Below, in pieces: positions 61,617-64,000 of a stretch of DNA of 64,000 nucleotides (positions within the stretch are counted from its first letter, which is position 1; every line of letters starts with the position of its first letter). A program made the position numbers and the translations under genes. This DNA comes from Onchocerca lupi (lineage: Eukaryota; Nematoda; Chromadorea; Rhabditida; Onchocercidae): contig JAOVVO010000279.1 in NCBI GenBank assembly GCA_028564675.1, positions 1 to 64,000 of the forward strand, written 5' to 3'. Under the pieces are notes generated by a model. That model had not been told where the DNA came from, ran no database searches, and saw nothing but the letters and a program-made list of their open reading frames with translations.

Positions 61617-62690
61617 AGTTTTCAGATTTTTCAATTGTCCAATTGCTTCATTGCATCTATTCCTTCAATCGAATACAATGGCTAACTGCATGTCGCTAAA
61701 TATTCTTAAACAGTGGCTAATCAAATTTCTTTTTCTTTAATGACAATTTCATGGAAATCAAGTAGAAAAAACAAAACCAATGTGGAATTGAGAGTATTCG
61801 AAAAACTGGTATTCGCAATGTCCACACATAAATAATCTAAATTGATAAGATGAAAAAATATTGCCGTAAATGTTTGTTGGCAAACTAAACCTCTTGATCT
61901 CTTGATCCCACTGCAATGATTTCGAAGGATGCCGAATTAATATATTGATTCTTGCCATTCATTTCAGGTGAAATTAATCTGGAGAAGTAGAAGCTGAAAC
62001 GGAATATGAGTGAAATATCACCAAATCCTTCATGATCTGCAATATCGGAATAGTGCAGCTCTATGGACAAATGCTTGGACATCTCGGATCACCTAGAAAT
62101 AAAGATTGCAGTGATCCATGACATAGAATTTCAAAAAATTGATTAGGAAAATGTATGTATAACCTTCACAACTAACAAAAAAGGGGACGAAAGTCCAAAT
62201 AAATGTCATTTTAGGAGGGAATTCCAACGGAACAGTAAGGAAATTGATGTTGGCCACCGGCCGAGACAAAGACAACAATATACCTTTCCGGCCGCGATTT
62301 AATATTTGGGCGGCAAAAGCGATGATACACTGGTAGTGGTGGTCTATGTTCTGGTGCGAAAGCGTAACAAGTTAGTTTGTTGGGTCTTTTGACATTTGTT
62401 AGGGTCATATTTTTGAGCGGAAGGAGAGGGGATCACTGTTAACAATCATTTCTCGTTATCAAAACAATAGAAAAAGGAATGAAATTGCTCTATGTGGAAC
62501 TCGTTTAAAACGACAACAACTTACATTTTCTTCGTGAACTTAACCACCAATATTCTCTAACAAAAGAAATCGGTTGCAGTTTTTTTTGGTTGCAATTTTA
62601 TTTGATTATCAATTGGTTATCACCAACTTTTGGTTTGGATCTTGTTTAATAAGCTTTTCATTTACATTCTTAATTATCTCAAGATGGAAT
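61617..62690. other. intergenic with unresolved minus-strand ORFs
   Basis: Two ORFs follow splice-like acceptors or begin with ATG: 62082-61885 (MSKHLSIELHYSDIADHEGF...) and 62408-62282 (MTLTNVKRPNKLTCYAFAPE..., donor GTATAT). They do not join in phase to one another or to the GNA1-like gene by the obvious signals, and no family is recognised. Confidence 0.25.
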
Positions 62691-62699
62691 TATTTTATC

Positions 62700-63425
62700 T
62701 ATTTTTTTTTGTAAGTAGAAGAAATTTGCATGCGATCTTTAATTTTAATGTTGCATCTGCTGTATTCATTATTAAATAGTCTGCAGATTTGGATAATTTG
62801 AATGTTAGCATTATGAATGGTGGAGAAAGTGATTAAATAGTTGCGCAAACTGTATTCTTTACAAGGTTGTTTTCAGTTTTCTTCGGTTTATCAATTTGGG
62901 AATTCTCAGAACTTAAATATTTTACCGATTTTTTTGTAATAAAAAGGGAGCAAGAAATTTGCACGCGATCTTTAATCTTAATAGTATACCCGCCGTATAT
63001 TTTGTTATATAGCCTACATGAATAATTTGGATGCTTGTAGCATTGTGAATGTTGAGGAAGTAATTGCAGTACAACCTTGTAGTGGATACAGCTTGCATAG
63101 TTGCTCAATCTGTATCCACTAAAAGGTTGTTCTCAGTTTGCTTCGATTTACCGACGTGGGAATTCTCAGAACTTAAGTATTTTACCGATTTTTTTATAAT
63201 AAAAAAGGAGCAAGAAATTTACACGTGATCTTAAATCGTAATAGTATACCCACCGTATTTACTGTTAAATAGCCTGCAGATTTGGATAATTCGGAGCTTA
63301 CATCATTATGGATGGTGGAGAAAGTGACTGCACAGTTACGCAAGCTGCATCTACTGCAAGGTTGCTCTCAGTTTGTCTTGGTTTACCGACTGGAAATTGT
63401 CGAACTTATGCTTTACGCTACAATT
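62700..63425 (+). repeat. imperfect tandem triplication spanning a gene start
   Basis: Three units of about 230-260 bp. Anchors: GCGATCTTTAAT-like blocks at 62732, 62965 and 63225; CTGCAGATTTGGATAAT (copies 1 and 3) and the GAGAAAGTGA block; GGGAATTCTCAGAACTTAA between units. Only the third copy keeps the open reading of the leucine-rich-repeat gene. Confidence 0.75.
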
Positions 63426-64000
63426 GTAGGTTGTCAACGGGAGATGCCGAAGACTGCAATAAATTATTCAGTCATACTTCTATTGATTTATCCAACAAGA
63501 AATTGGAAAAATTGCCAAATTCGCGCCAAAACTATACAAAAGTGGAAATGATTAACCTGTCGCATAATCAGTTCAAATTTATTAATAATTTGTCAAAATT
63601 TAGTGCATGTCGTGAAGTGAGTTTTCCCTTTTTCAGTTTTTTAAACAGAAAATATATTACATGTAGGATTTTTTGAATTTTCGTTCGTTTTACTGCATTA
63701 TACATAGTTTGTGAGAAAAACAGATAATGAACTAGTCAATGAATTATTTTGCAATGAAACTAAAAATCTATCACAATTTAGGAAGAAATGTCTTTGAGAT
63801 AATTTCTTTCTTTGTTACAGTTAGATGTTAGTTTCAATGTACTGGAGCGATTTTCGAGCTTTTTGCCGCTTGCTAATGTTTTAAAGCATCTTGACATTTC
63901 GCACAATGTTCTAAATAATTGTGATAATTTGGCAGCACTTACACAACTGGTCTGGCTTAATGTAGCTCATAATCATATCCAGGTTTTTTTTTTTTTGACA
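63308..64000 (+). CDS. leucine-rich-repeat protein, 5' part
   Basis: Exons 63308-63616 and 63821-63982, then a GT donor; the gene continues beyond the window. The first 50 residues are Cys/Thr-rich (GESDCTVTQAASTARLLSVC). From about residue 62 leucine-rich repeats appear: IDLSNKKLEKLPNSRQNYTK, VEMINLSHNQFKFI, LDVSFNVLERFSSFLPLANV, LKHLDISHNVLNNCDNLAAL and LVWLNVAHNHIQ. These are typical SDS22/Ras-suppressor-like intracellular repeats. Without the rest of the protein the family cannot be named. The start lies in the third copy of a tandem duplication. Confidence 0.7.

Noticed and set aside
1..64000. CRISPR array, bacterial operons, Wolbachia-type insertions, rRNA, viral genes
   Set aside because: No regularly spaced repeats of that kind, no intron-free bacterial-like gene runs, and no rRNA or viral protein motifs were seen.

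Overview
The window is eukaryotic, AT-rich and intron-dense, and its gene content points to a parasitic (clade III, probably filarial) nematode. Reasons: animal orthologues split into many small exons; splice-acceptor motifs immediately upstream of several start codons, as expected for spliced-leader trans-splicing; very close head-to-head and tail-to-tail gene spacing; and a SRC-1-like kinase, an UNC-57-like endophilin and a GNA-type acetyltransferase. The species assignment is inference. All gene models were assembled by hand from splice sites and reading-frame phase, with no alignments run.

Layout. 1-0.5 kb: end of an unrecognised minus-strand gene. 1-2.1 kb: dispersed repeat. 2.6-11.4 kb: RNase P subunit Rpp21 (+), SKI8/WDR61 (-) and proteasome subunit Rpn8/PSMD7 (+). 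12.2-15.5 kb: decayed Helitron fragments plus the same dispersed repeat with a 24-bp minisatellite. 16.1-20.9 kb: hexokinase (+). 21.5-31 kb: poorly conserved stretch with a small collagen-like membrane protein, other small single-pass membrane proteins and uncertain exons. 31.6-34.3 kb: CREB3/OASIS-type membrane-bound bZIP factor (-). 35.7 kb: tRNA-like remnant. 36.0-39.4 kb: Src-family kinase (-). 39.9-40.3 kb: another repeat copy. 40.9-43.3 kb: LYSMD3/4-like membrane LysM protein (-), head-to-head with mitochondrial IDH3A (43.4-45.9 kb, +). 46.6-48.8 kb: two small unrecognised genes (+). 50.2-53.5 kb: endophilin A (+). 54.9-59.8 kb: VAC14 (-). 60.5-61.6 kb: divergent GNPNAT1/GNA1-like protein (-). 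62.7-63.4 kb: decayed tandem copies of the start of a leucine-rich-repeat gene that runs off the window (+).

The genes do not form one pathway. Themes are membrane signalling and traffic (SRC, endophilin, VAC14, LysM protein, CREB3), RNA and protein turnover (Rpp21, SKI8, Rpn8) and central metabolism (hexokinase, IDH3A, GNA1-like). The observations most worth a second look are the GNA1-like protein without a recognisable acetyl-CoA loop, the small collagenous membrane protein, two GC-AG introns inside conserved domains, the Helitron/minisatellite repeat family, and the decayed 5'-end duplications of the leucine-rich-repeat gene.
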